A stretch of DNA of 12,439 nucleotides from Gemmatimonadota bacterium (GTDB lineage: Bacteria; Gemmatimonadota; Gemmatimonadetes; Gemmatimonadales; Gemmatimonadaceae): the NCBI GenBank assembly GCA_028287205.1, contig JAQBQC010000124.1:1-12439 (forward strand), written 5' to 3'. Made by a program: the position numbers and the translations under genes. Position 1 is the first letter of the stretch. Each line of letters opens with the position of its first letter. Under the pieces are notes generated by a model, which saw only the letters and a program-made list of their open reading frames with translations, was not told where the DNA came from and did not search any database. This document shows positions 6,612 to 12,439 of the stretch, piece after piece.

Positions 6612-6672
6612 CCGGCGTCGCTGGTCGCGGCGTTACGCCCTGGCTGCTCCGATTATCGTCAACGAGGATTTG

Positions 6673-7125
6673 ATGGAACTGCGCCAATTCTTTACCGAAG
6701 ACGCAATCAAGCTCGAGCTCGAGTCCAACACGAAGGACGACGTGCTCAAGGAGCTGATTTCCCTCCTTGGCCTCGACGACAAGTCCGAAGGAATGCTCTA
6801 CAAGATGTTGAAGCGCCGCGAAAATCTCGGCTCCACGGGTATAGGTCGCGGGATTGCGATTCCGCACTGCCGCTCGCTCGTGGTGAGCAAGCTGCGCGTC
6901 GCGTTCGGCAGGAAGGCGAGCGGCGTGGACTTCAAGGCGATCGACGACAAGCCGGTGAACTTTTTCTTTCTGATCGTCGCGCCGCCGCTCGAGGTGTCGA
7001 ACCAGTATCTCCCCGTGCTCGGCAAGATCGCGCAGTTCAGCAAGGAATCGGATGTGCCGCAGCGGCTCCTCGGACTGACGGAGCCGGGGCAGTTTCTGAA
7101 GCTGCTCGAAGAGAAGGGCGTCTAG
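6673..7125 (+). CDS. PTS IIA (fructose/EIIA-Ntr type) domain protein, 150 aa
   Basis: A single-domain phosphocarrier of the PTS EIIA-2 family, cytoplasmic, accepting phosphate from HPr or NPr on a histidine. The signature [16 protein letters not shown] (53-68) contains the phospho-acceptor His65. [28 protein letters not shown] (94-121) matches the second family block. With no IIB or IIC domain, it most likely has a regulatory role like PtsN, although fructose IIA cannot be excluded. The start ATG 6673-6675 has GAGG 6 nt upstream; open frame back to 6511 lacks homology and crosses the promoter. No rpoN, hpf, hprK or HPr gene is adjacent, unlike the proteobacterial ptsN context. Its stop interlocks with that of the convergent MoaD-like gene at CTAG 7122-7125. 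Confidence 0.88.
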   Translation: MELRQFFTEDAIKLELESNTKDDVLKELISLLGLDDKSEGMLYKMLKRRENLGSTGIGRGIAIPHCRSLVVSKLRVAFGRKASGVDFKAIDDKPVNFFFLIVAPPLEVSNQYLPVLGKIAQFSKESDVPQRLLGLTEPGQFLKLLEEKGV

Positions 7126-7418
7126 CCTCCCGCGATCGCTCCCACGATCATGAGCGGCTCCTCGCCGCTCGCAACAGCGCTCGGGAGCACGAAGTCGATC
7201 GACTCGTGCGACAGATCCTCCTGGCACGCAAAGAAGCGCAGGAATGCCCGCCGCTGCTGCGTGCCCTGATCTCGAATCGTTCCGCGCAGCATCGGGTAGT
7301 GCGCCTCGAGCGCATCGAGCACGGAGCGCTGCGTCGCTTCGCCATCCACCTCGAGCTCCACTTCCGCGCCCACGCGCGCGAGCGTTCGGAGATGATGCGG
7401 AAGCACGACGCGAATCAT
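7122..7418 (-). CDS. MoaD/ThiS-family ubiquitin-fold protein with C-terminal Gly-Gly, 98 aa
   Basis: A small beta-grasp protein. It opens with a beta strand ([13 protein letters not shown]), has an acidic VELEVDG strand, a helix around [11 protein letters not shown] (32-42), the FLRFFAC strand (59-65) and an end reading [13 protein letters not shown]. The terminal Gly-Gly is what an E1-like enzyme (MoeB/ThiF) adenylates so that the protein carries sulfur or is conjugated. The region between residues 65 and 88 is longer than in classical MoaD. No moaE, thiG, moeB or other molybdopterin or thiamine gene is nearby, so it is not assigned as moaD or thiS. The ATG 7416-7418 overlaps the stop of the upstream beta-propeller gene (ATGA), and there is no strong Shine-Dalgarno of its own, so translational coupling is likely. 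Fold: confident. Role: unknown. Confidence 0.85.
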   Translation of the reverse strand: MIRVVLPHHLRTLARVGAEVELEVDGEATQRSVLDALEAHYPMLRGTIRDQGTQQRRAFLRFFACQEDLSHESIDFVLPSAVASGEEPLMIVGAIAGG

Positions 7419-8530
7419 GACAGCGTCTGCACTTCCACCGAGAGCACGGCCGGCAGATCACGTACGATTGCTTCCCAGCTGTCGCCCGCGTTCGTGGATG
7501 CGTACACCTGCCCGCCCGTGGTGCCGAAGTACACGCCGCATGTGTCGAGAGAGTCCACGGCCATGGCATCTCGCAGCACATTCACGTAGCAGTTCTCCTG
7601 CGGCAGCCCCTTCGTGAGCGCTTCCCATTCGTTGCCGCCGCTCCGGCTGCGATACACGCGCAGCTTCCCGTCGAGTGGATAGTGCTCGGAATCGCTCTTG
7701 ATCGGAACGACGTACACGGTCTCCGGCTCGTGGGCGTGGACGTCGACGACGAATCCGAAATCGGTGGGAAGATTTCCACTCACCTCGCGCCACATGTCGC
7801 CGGCGTCATCGGTGCGCATCACATCCCAGTGCTTCTGCATGAAGAGGACGTCCGGGCGCGACGGATGCATCGCCATCTTGTGCACGCAGTGGCCGACTTC
7901 GGCGTTCGGATCGGGGATGTACTGCGACGTCAGCCCGCGGTTGATCGGACGCCAGCTCTTTCCTCCGTCGTCCGTGCGGAAGGCGCCGGCGGCCGAGATC
8001 GCGATGTAGATGCGATCCGCGTTCGTGGGATCGAGGATGATCGTGTGCAGACACATGCCGCCGGCGCCGGGCTGCCAGCGCGGGCCCGAGCCGTGTTGGC
8101 GCAGTCCCGAGAGCTCCTCCCAGTTCTGTCCGCCGTCGCTCGAGCGAAAGAGAGCAGCATCCTCGACGCCGGCATACACGAGATCCGGATCGCTCAGTGA
8201 CGGCTCGAGGTGCCACACCCGCTTGAACTCCCACGGATGCGCGGTGCCATCGTACCACTGGTGCGTGCCCGGAACCCCGTCGTACTCGAACTTGTTGCCG
8301 ACGGGCGCCCAGGACTTGCCGCCGTCATCCGATCGCTGGATCACCTGTCCGAACCAGCCGCTCGATTGCGATGCGTACAGACGGTTGGGATCGGCGGGCG
8401 ACGCCGCCACGTGATAGAACTCCCACCCCGCGAAGTGCGGCCCGCAGACGTCCCATTTCTTACGCTTGCCGTCCGACGTCAGGACGAACGCACCTTTCCG
8501 AGTGCCTACGAGAACTCGCGCGCTGCTCAT
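7415..8530 (-). CDS. BNR/Asp-box beta-propeller protein (sialidase/Vps10-like fold), 371 aa
   Basis: A cytoplasmic beta-propeller with no signal peptide. Asp-box repeats are visible at SDDGGKSW (67-74), SSDGGQNW (130-137), TDDGGKSW (186-193), TDDAGDMW (240-247), SRSGGNEW (295-302, degenerate) and STNAGDSW (345-352), consistent with a six- or seven-blade propeller. The N-terminus [12 protein letters not shown] starts the first blade. It is often labelled exo-alpha-sialidase or glycosyl hydrolase, but the Arg triad and secretion signal expected of a true sialidase are not evident, so I do not assign enzymatic activity. The start is ATG 8528-8530 with a strong GGAGGAG 7 nt upstream; an upstream ATG at 8554 lacks such a site. 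It overlaps the MoaD-like gene by 4 bp, implying linked function of propeller and ubiquitin-fold protein. Confidence 0.85.
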   Translation of the reverse strand: MSSARVLVGTRKGAFVLTSDGKRKKWDVCGPHFAGWEFYHVAASPADPNRLYASQSSGWFGQVIQRSDDGGKSWAPVGNKFEYDGVPGTHQWYDGTAHPWEFKRVWHLEPSLSDPDLVYAGVEDAALFRSSDGGQNWEELSGLRQHGSGPRWQPGAGGMCLHTIILDPTNADRIYIAISAAGAFRTDDGGKSWRPINRGLTSQYIPDPNAEVGHCVHKMAMHPSRPDVLFMQKHWDVMRTDDAGDMWREVSGNLPTDFGFVVDVHAHEPETVYVVPIKSDSEHYPLDGKLRVYRSRSGGNEWEALTKGLPQENCYVNVLRDAMAVDSLDTCGVYFGTTGGQVYASTNAGDSWEAIVRDLPAVLSVEVQTLS

Positions 8531-8642
8531 GTGCTCGCTCCTCCGGTTTCGCATGATGGATGGTCCCTGCCATGCGTCGAACGGACGACCTCAGGATCGA
8601 CAACGTCTCGCAATCCAGGGCGATGAATGTTTTCGCGCCTGC

Positions 8643-9080
8643 CTAGGGCGTTGGCGCGAAGCTGGACACGGTTGCCGTATACGGCGGCGTCGACGTGGTA
8701 GTGTTCGTCGCGAGCAGTGTCGGGTAGCCGTACTGCTCGTTGAACTCCATTTGCAGCGTGGTGCTCTTCTGCCCGAACGCAGCCTGGGCCCGGGCGAAGA
8801 GATCATCAATCGTGGGATAGCCGACGTCGACGGTTGGCGGCATGCCCGTATTCTTGTCGGTGACGTTCACGATCGTGGTGCCGTTCACGATGATGTGAAC
8901 GTTCGAAGTGCTCCCCGATTTTAGCTGGCTCAGGTCGAACGAGTACGAGGTGAAGGTTCGCTGCCCCCACTGCGCCTGATGCCGATCCAGCGACGCCTTT
9001 GCCCCGGCGGCGACGTCGTTGACACTACTGCACGCGAGCAACGCTCCTGCGACAGCAAGACCGACACAAAGTGACCGCAT
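8643..9080 (-). CDS. Small lipoprotein, paralogue A (DUF6174-like), 145 aa
   Basis: Function not recognised. A short signal peptide ends in the lipobox ALLAC (Cys17), so it should be lipidated and envelope-anchored. The mature part aligns nearly residue by residue with the next upstream gene: HQAQWGQRTFTSYSFD (34-49), VHIIVNGTTIVNVTD (61-75), G-MPPTV, YPTIDDLF (88-95) and NEQYGYPTLL (114-123). The pattern of SYxFD, then VxVxNG, then a PTIDxLF helix and a YGYPxxL strand resembles the DUF6174 family. ATG 9078-9080 has GGAGGAG 5 nt upstream. It lies 91 bp downstream of its paralogue and 112 bp upstream of the propeller gene, all on the same strand. Confidence 0.85.
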   Translation of the reverse strand: MRSLCVGLAVAGALLACSSVNDVAAGAKASLDRHQAQWGQRTFTSYSFDLSQLKSGSTSNVHIIVNGTTIVNVTDKNTGMPPTVDVGYPTIDDLFARAQAAFGQKSTTLQMEFNEQYGYPTLLATNTTTSTPPYTATVSSFAPTP

Positions 9081-9171
9081 GCATGCTCCTCCAAGGGGTT
9101 GGACCCGGGCTCGGCCGACTCACACGATTGCCCCGGGGATGCACCTTTGCAAGGGCGCGCGCGTCACACCG

Positions 9172-9603
9172 TCAGGGGAGCGGCTGGAGGTTCGAGACCC
9201 TGGCCAGGAACTGACCGCCTGGGTTGTTCGACTGGATGCTGAACAAGGTCAGGTATCCGTATTGATCGTTGTACTCGAGCGAGACCCCGCCCTGCCGCAC
9301 GGCGAAGTCCGCCTCGTTGAACAGGGCGTCGATGGATGGCCACGTACGTGGAACGGACGGCGGCTGACCGGTTTGCTGATCGACGACATTGGTCACAGTG
9401 TCGTTCTGGACGGTGATTCGCACGTTGTAACTCGTGCTCAGCTGCGTCTCGGAATAGTCGAAGACGTAGGAGTGAAAGCTGCGTTGTGCCCACAGATCTT
9501 CGTGCTGCTGGAGCGCCGCGCGCTCGCTCGCGGTCACGGCCGTCGTCGTGTTGCAAGCGAGAACGGTTGCCGCTATGGCCAAACAAACAACGAGTATTCG
9601 CAT
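9172..9603 (-). CDS. Small lipoprotein, paralogue B (DUF6174-like), 143 aa
   Basis: Function not recognised. The N-terminus [17 protein letters not shown] is a lipoprotein signal with Cys17 at the same position as in paralogue A. Shared blocks are [18 protein letters not shown] (34-51), [16 protein letters not shown] (60-75), TGQPPSV (78-84), [12 protein letters not shown] (88-99) and [10 protein letters not shown] (111-120). The start was set at ATG 9601-9603, directly before the signal peptide and 3 nt after GGAGG; the longer open frame back to 9765 shows no signal sequence or homology. Clear tandem duplication with the downstream gene, now well diverged. It could be a periplasmic or outer-membrane ligand-binding or structural lipoprotein; the sequence does not say. 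Confidence 0.83.
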   Translation of the reverse strand: MRILVVCLAIAATVLACNTTTAVTASERAALQQHEDLWAQRSFHSYVFDYSETQLSTSYNVRITVQNDTVTNVVDQQTGQPPSVPRTWPSIDALFNEADFAVRQGGVSLEYNDQYGYLTLFSIQSNNPGGQFLARVSNLQPLP

Positions 9604-9965
9604 TCGCCTCCACCGGGTACGCGCCTCCTCAAAGTTCGCAGATCGCACGAATCGAGCGAAGGGCCAGGCGGAGGATGGCTGCGTGCATCCCGTCAGCCGC
9701 GGCTCAGTCTGCAAGCAAGCGGGATGCCTGGCCGTGTAGCAGTCGCGGTGCTCCAATCGTGACACAGGTGGATCTATCGATCACAACGCGTCCGAAGCAG
9801 TATCGATCGAGTGGGTATTGCCGGAACGCGTTTCTTCCCCAGACGATCTGTGTCAACGATGCTCGCGCGAGTTGTCTGACAGCAGAGAGAGCCGGGAACC
9901 TGCATCGTATGGTCGCTGTCATGGACGTTCCTGCCGACGCAAACAATACGAACGAGAGGCTCGAC
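9604..9965. other. 362-bp gene-free divergent intergenic region
   Basis: Separates the start of lipoprotein B (minus) from the hydrolase (plus). No convincing ORF, RNA gene or sigma70 promoter is seen, although promoters for both genes should lie here. It contains the interrupted inverted repeat at 9662-9733 and the short repeated motif TATCGATC around 9774-9815. Confidence 0.6.
9662..9733. repeat. Interrupted inverted repeat
   Basis: GGCCAGGC (9662-9669) and GCATCCCG (9685-9692) on the left are complementary to CGGGATGC (9720-9727) and GCCTGGCC (9726-9733) on the right. This amounts to a 14-bp stem split by a 15-17 nt insertion in the left arm. The loop holds a perfect 10-bp palindrome, AGCCGCGGCT (9695-9704). 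No U-tract flanks it, so it is not a classical terminator. Function unknown. Confidence 0.5.
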
Positions 9966-10790
9966 ATGAGCACGATCACCACGAAAGAAGGCGTTGAGAT
10001 CTTCTACAAGGATTGGGGAAAAGGCCAACCGATCGTGTTCAGTCACGGCTGGCCGTTGTCTGCAGATGATTGGGACGCGCAGATGCTCTTTTTCGTTCAG
10101 CGCGGCTATCGTGTCATCGCGCACGACCGGCGCGGTCACGGCCGCTCCACGCAAGTCAGCGATGGGCATGACATGGATCACTACGCCGATGATCTCGCGG
10201 CGCTGACTGAGCATCTCGATCTCAGGAATGCAGTGCACGTCGGCCACTCCACCGGCGGCGGTGAAGTGGTGCATTACCTGGCGCGCCACGGCGAGAGTCG
10301 CGTGGCGAAAGCCGCGATCCTGAGCGCGGTGCCGCCGCTGATGCTAAAGACCGCGAACAATCCAGGTGGGTTGCCCAAGGAAGTCTTTGATGGACTTCAG
10401 GCGCAGCTCGCTGCCAGCCGGACCCAGTTCTACTTCGATCTTCCGTCCGGACCGTTCTACGGTTACAACCGTCCCGGCGCGAAGCCCTCGCAGCCAGTAA
10501 TCATGAATTGGTGGCGCCAGGGGATGATGGGAGGCGCCAAGGCGCACTACGACGGCATCGTCGCCTTTTCCCAGACGGACTTCACCGAAGACCTGAAGAA
10601 GATCACCGTACCGGTGCTGGTGATGCACGGTGATGATGACCAGATCGTGCCGTACGCCGACTCCGGTCCTCTGTCGGCCAAGCTGCTCAAGAATGGCACG
10701 CTGAAAACCTACAAGGGCTTTCCCCACGGCATGCCCACTACCAATGCCGACGTCATCAACGCTGACCTGCTGGCGTTTTTTAAAGGGTAG
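9966..10790 (+). CDS. Alpha/beta hydrolase, cofactor-free haloperoxidase (chloroperoxidase) type, 274 aa
   Basis: A cytoplasmic serine hydrolase of the non-heme chloroperoxidase/esterase group. Such proteins act as esterases or perhydrolases; halogenation in vitro is a side activity via peracids. The oxyanion region is [13 protein letters not shown] (25-37), the nucleophile elbow GHSTGGGE contains Ser95, and the acid is Asp225 in HGDDDQIVP. The base is His254 in [21 protein letters not shown]. The family block [28 protein letters not shown] and WRQGMMGG is complete. Length is typical. The start ATG 9966-9968 has GAGAGG 6 nt upstream; the longer open frame back to 9486 overlaps lipoprotein B and has no family match. 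It stands alone between divergent and convergent neighbours. Natural substrate unknown. Confidence 0.92.
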   Translation: MSTITTKEGVEIFYKDWGKGQPIVFSHGWPLSADDWDAQMLFFVQRGYRVIAHDRRGHGRSTQVSDGHDMDHYADDLAALTEHLDLRNAVHVGHSTGGGEVVHYLARHGESRVAKAAILSAVPPLMLKTANNPGGLPKEVFDGLQAQLAASRTQFYFDLPSGPFYGYNRPGAKPSQPVIMNWWRQGMMGGAKAHYDGIVAFSQTDFTEDLKKITVPVLVMHGDDDQIVPYADSGPLSAKLLKNGTLKTYKGFPHGMPTTNADVINADLLAFFKG

Positions 10791-10812
10791 CGCGAAAGTG
10801 TAGCGCGACAAG
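10787..10812 (+). repeat. Imperfect 13-bp-period direct repeat at the hydrolase stop codon
   Basis: GTAGCGCGA occurs at 10787-10795 and 10800-10808, exactly 13 bp apart. The first copy contains the TAG stop of the hydrolase gene. Only nine of the 13 positions plus scattered bases match. Confidence 0.6.
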
Positions 10813-10847
10813 GATGGCGCCGGCCGCGTGGCCGGCGCCCCTGTCGC
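10805..10847. terminator. Strong GC hairpin between convergent hydrolase and guaA genes
   Basis: A perfect 10-bp stem, GGCGCCGGCC (10816-10825) and GGCCGGCGCC (10830-10839), has a 4-nt loop. It is extended on the outside by GCGACA (10805-10810) pairing with TGTCGC (10842-10847) with a small asymmetry. It sits in the 81-bp gap between two convergent genes, where a bidirectional terminator is expected. There is no U-run on either strand, so it may be a non-canonical or transcript-stabilising hairpin. Confidence 0.6.
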
Positions 10848-10871
10848 AACTATCTCAGAAGCGGGCGGCGA

Positions 10872-12416
10872 TCACTCCCACTCGATCGTGGCCGGTGGCT
10901 TCGAGCTCACGTCGTACACCACGCGATTCACGCCGCGCACCTCGTTGATGATCCGGTTCGAGATGCGGCCGAGCACGTCGTGCGGGAATGGAAACCAGTC
11001 GGCGGTCATTCCGTCGAGGCTCGTCACGGCGCGCAGGGCGACGACGTTTTCATACGTGCGATAGTCGCCCATCACGCCCACGCTGCGCACCGGCAGCAGC
11101 ACCGCGAACGCCTGCCAGATGTCATCGTACAATCCCGCCTCGCGAATTCCCTCGAGGTAGATCGCGTCGGCGCGTTGCAGCACATCGATCTTGTCTCGGG
11201 TGATGTCGCTGAGGATGCGAATCGCGAGTCCCGGACCCGGGAACGGATGCCGGCCGACGATCGTCTCGGGCAATCCGAGCTCGCGCCCCACTCGGCGCAC
11301 CTCGTCCTTGAACAGTTCACGCAGCGGCTCGATCAGCGCGAACTTCATTCCGGGCTTGAGGCCGCCCACGTTGTGGTGCGTCTTGATCGTCACGGAGGGG
11401 CCGCCGTGCGGCGCCGCGGACTCGATCACATCAGGGTACAGCGTGCCCTGCACGAGAAACTTCGCGTCGTGCCCTGCCGCTGCCGCCGCATCCTCGAACA
11501 CGTCGATGAAGGTGTGACCGATGCGCCGCCGCTTCTCCTCCGGGTCCTCGATGCCGGCGAGGGCCGCGAGAAAACGATCGGACGCATCGATGGTGATGAG
11601 CTCGATGCCAAGATGTGCGCGGAAAGTCTTCTCCACCTGCTCGCGCTCGTGCAGCCGCAACAGCCCGTGATCGACGAAGATGCACGTGAGCTGCGAGCCA
11701 ATCGCACGGTGCACGAGCGCGGCTGCGACCGACGAATCGACGCCACCCGAGAGCCCGCAGATTACGCGCGCGCTCCCCACCGTCTCGCGGATCTTCGCGA
11801 TCTCTTCCTCGATGAATGCGCCCGTAGTCCACGAGGGTGTCGCCTTGCAGACCTCGAACAGAAAGTTCTCGATCAGCTCCCCGCCCCGAGGCGTGTGCAC
11901 AACCTCCGGATGGAACTGCACGCCGAAGATCGGACGCTTGGGATCGCGGAACGCGCCGATGTGGGAGTTGGCACTGTGCGCGAGCACCTCGAAGCCATCG
12001 GGCAGTACGCGCACCTGATCGCCGTGACTCATCCACACCGGTGTCGATTCGCCGGCCTTGAAGCCATCGAACAGCGTGTCGCTGTCGTCGACGATGAGCT
12101 CGGCGCGTCCATACTCCCGCCGGTGTGCCGGCGCGATCTCTCCGCCCAGCAGATGCACGATGAGATTCATGCCGTAGCAGACGCCGAGCGTGGGGGCGAA
12201 GTCGAGAATCTGCACGGGCACCGTGGGGGCGCCCTCGTCGTACACGGAATTCGGTCCGCCGCTCAGGATGATACCGGTCGGATTCCATTCGCGTATCCAC
12301 TCTGCCGTGCGGGTGGGCGGATGGATCTCCGAGTAGACGCCGGCCTCGCGAACGCGCCGCGCGATGAGCTGCGTGAACTGCGAGCCGAAGTCCAGAATCA
12401 GAATTCGGCTCGCCAT
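10872..12416 (-). CDS. guaA: GMP synthase (glutamine-hydrolysing), 514 aa
   Basis: Converts XMP, ATP and glutamine to GMP in the last step of guanine nucleotide synthesis. The N-terminal class I glutamine amidotransferase domain (about 5-190) shows [23 protein letters not shown] with nucleophile Cys80, and [12 protein letters not shown] with His169 and Glu171. The ATP-pyrophosphatase domain follows, with P-loop GLSGGVDSS (221-229), [18 protein letters not shown] and [11 protein letters not shown]. The dimerisation domain has [13 protein letters not shown] (388-400) and ends in PPATIEWE. Full length. The start was set at ATG 12414-12416, directly before the conserved [10 protein letters not shown], though the ribosome-binding site is weak. 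An in-frame GTG at 12435-12437 is possible and the frame may run past the window edge. In the usual GVCYGMQ motif the Gln is replaced by Asn84. Confidence 0.97.
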   Translation of the reverse strand: MASRILILDFGSQFTQLIARRVREAGVYSEIHPPTRTAEWIREWNPTGIILSGGPNSVYDEGAPTVPVQILDFAPTLGVCYGMNLIVHLLGGEIAPAHRREYGRAELIVDDSDTLFDGFKAGESTPVWMSHGDQVRVLPDGFEVLAHSANSHIGAFRDPKRPIFGVQFHPEVVHTPRGGELIENFLFEVCKATPSWTTGAFIEEEIAKIRETVGSARVICGLSGGVDSSVAAALVHRAIGSQLTCIFVDHGLLRLHEREQVEKTFRAHLGIELITIDASDRFLAALAGIEDPEEKRRRIGHTFIDVFEDAAAAAGHDAKFLVQGTLYPDVIESAAPHGGPSVTIKTHHNVGGLKPGMKFALIEPLRELFKDEVRRVGRELGLPETIVGRHPFPGPGLAIRILSDITRDKIDVLQRADAIYLEGIREAGLYDDIWQAFAVLLPVRSVGVMGDYRTYENVVALRAVTSLDGMTADWFPFPHDVLGRISNRIINEVRGVNRVVYDVSSKPPATIEWE

Positions 12417-12439
12417 ACCCGCGCCTACCGCTTCCACTC

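Noticed and set aside
9486..9965. 160-residue N-terminal extension of the hydrolase
   Set aside because: It overlaps lipoprotein B on the other strand and lacks family similarity; the ATG at 9966 has a good Shine-Dalgarno.
1..12439. CRISPR arrays, insertion sequences, prophage or known defence operons
   Set aside because: No spaced repeats, transposase, integrase or recognisable defence effectors were seen; the AbiEii-like resemblance of one protein is to the fold only.

Overview
The window is GC-rich, densely coding bacterial chromosome with no sign of phage, insertion sequences or CRISPR. The gene repertoire is pyruvate phosphate dikinase, GMP synthase, a DusB-like tRNA-modifying enzyme, LarB, a PTS IIA protein, a tmRNA without an encoded CCA, and many GTG starts and ATGA/GTGA overlaps. 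This fits a free-living Gram-negative-type bacterium; I lean towards Gemmatimonadota or a similar soil phylum. That placement is inference from gene style, not a search result.

Layout from left to right. Positions 1-525 (+) hold the C-terminal part of pyruvate phosphate dikinase. Converging on it is a minus-strand pair, a nucleotidyltransferase-fold protein followed by a calcineurin-like phosphoesterase, overlapping by 4 bp (527-2265). Upstream of the pair lies a complete tmRNA gene (ssrA, minus, 2406-2765) with its own promoter and a strong intrinsic terminator. A second minus-strand operon runs dus (tRNA-dihydrouridine synthase) -> larB (nickel-pincer cofactor synthesis) -> a membrane diguanylate cyclase with two GAF-like regions (2851-6536). 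It is divergent from a PtsN/EIIA-like gene (+, 6673-7125). The shared intergenic region has two convincing back-to-back promoters and a 17-bp palindrome overlapping the dus -35 box; the dus promoter predicts a leaderless message.

Next comes a minus-strand block: two tandem paralogous small lipoproteins (9172-9603 and 8643-9080), a six-Asp-box BNR beta-propeller protein (7415-8530) and, overlapping it by 4 bp, a MoaD/ThiS-type ubiquitin-fold protein ending in Gly-Gly (7122-7418). After a 362-bp gene-free stretch come a plus-strand cofactor-free haloperoxidase-type alpha/beta hydrolase (9966-10790) and, converging on it, guaA (minus, 10872-12416).

Most genes are housekeeping or cofactor genes. 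The least explained parts are the propeller/ubiquitin-fold pair and the nucleotidyltransferase/phosphoesterase pair; each is translationally coupled and has no obvious pathway around it. I see no clear-cut novel defence system. These two pairs, the leaderless divergent promoter region and the possible non-canonical start of the diguanylate cyclase are the best leads.
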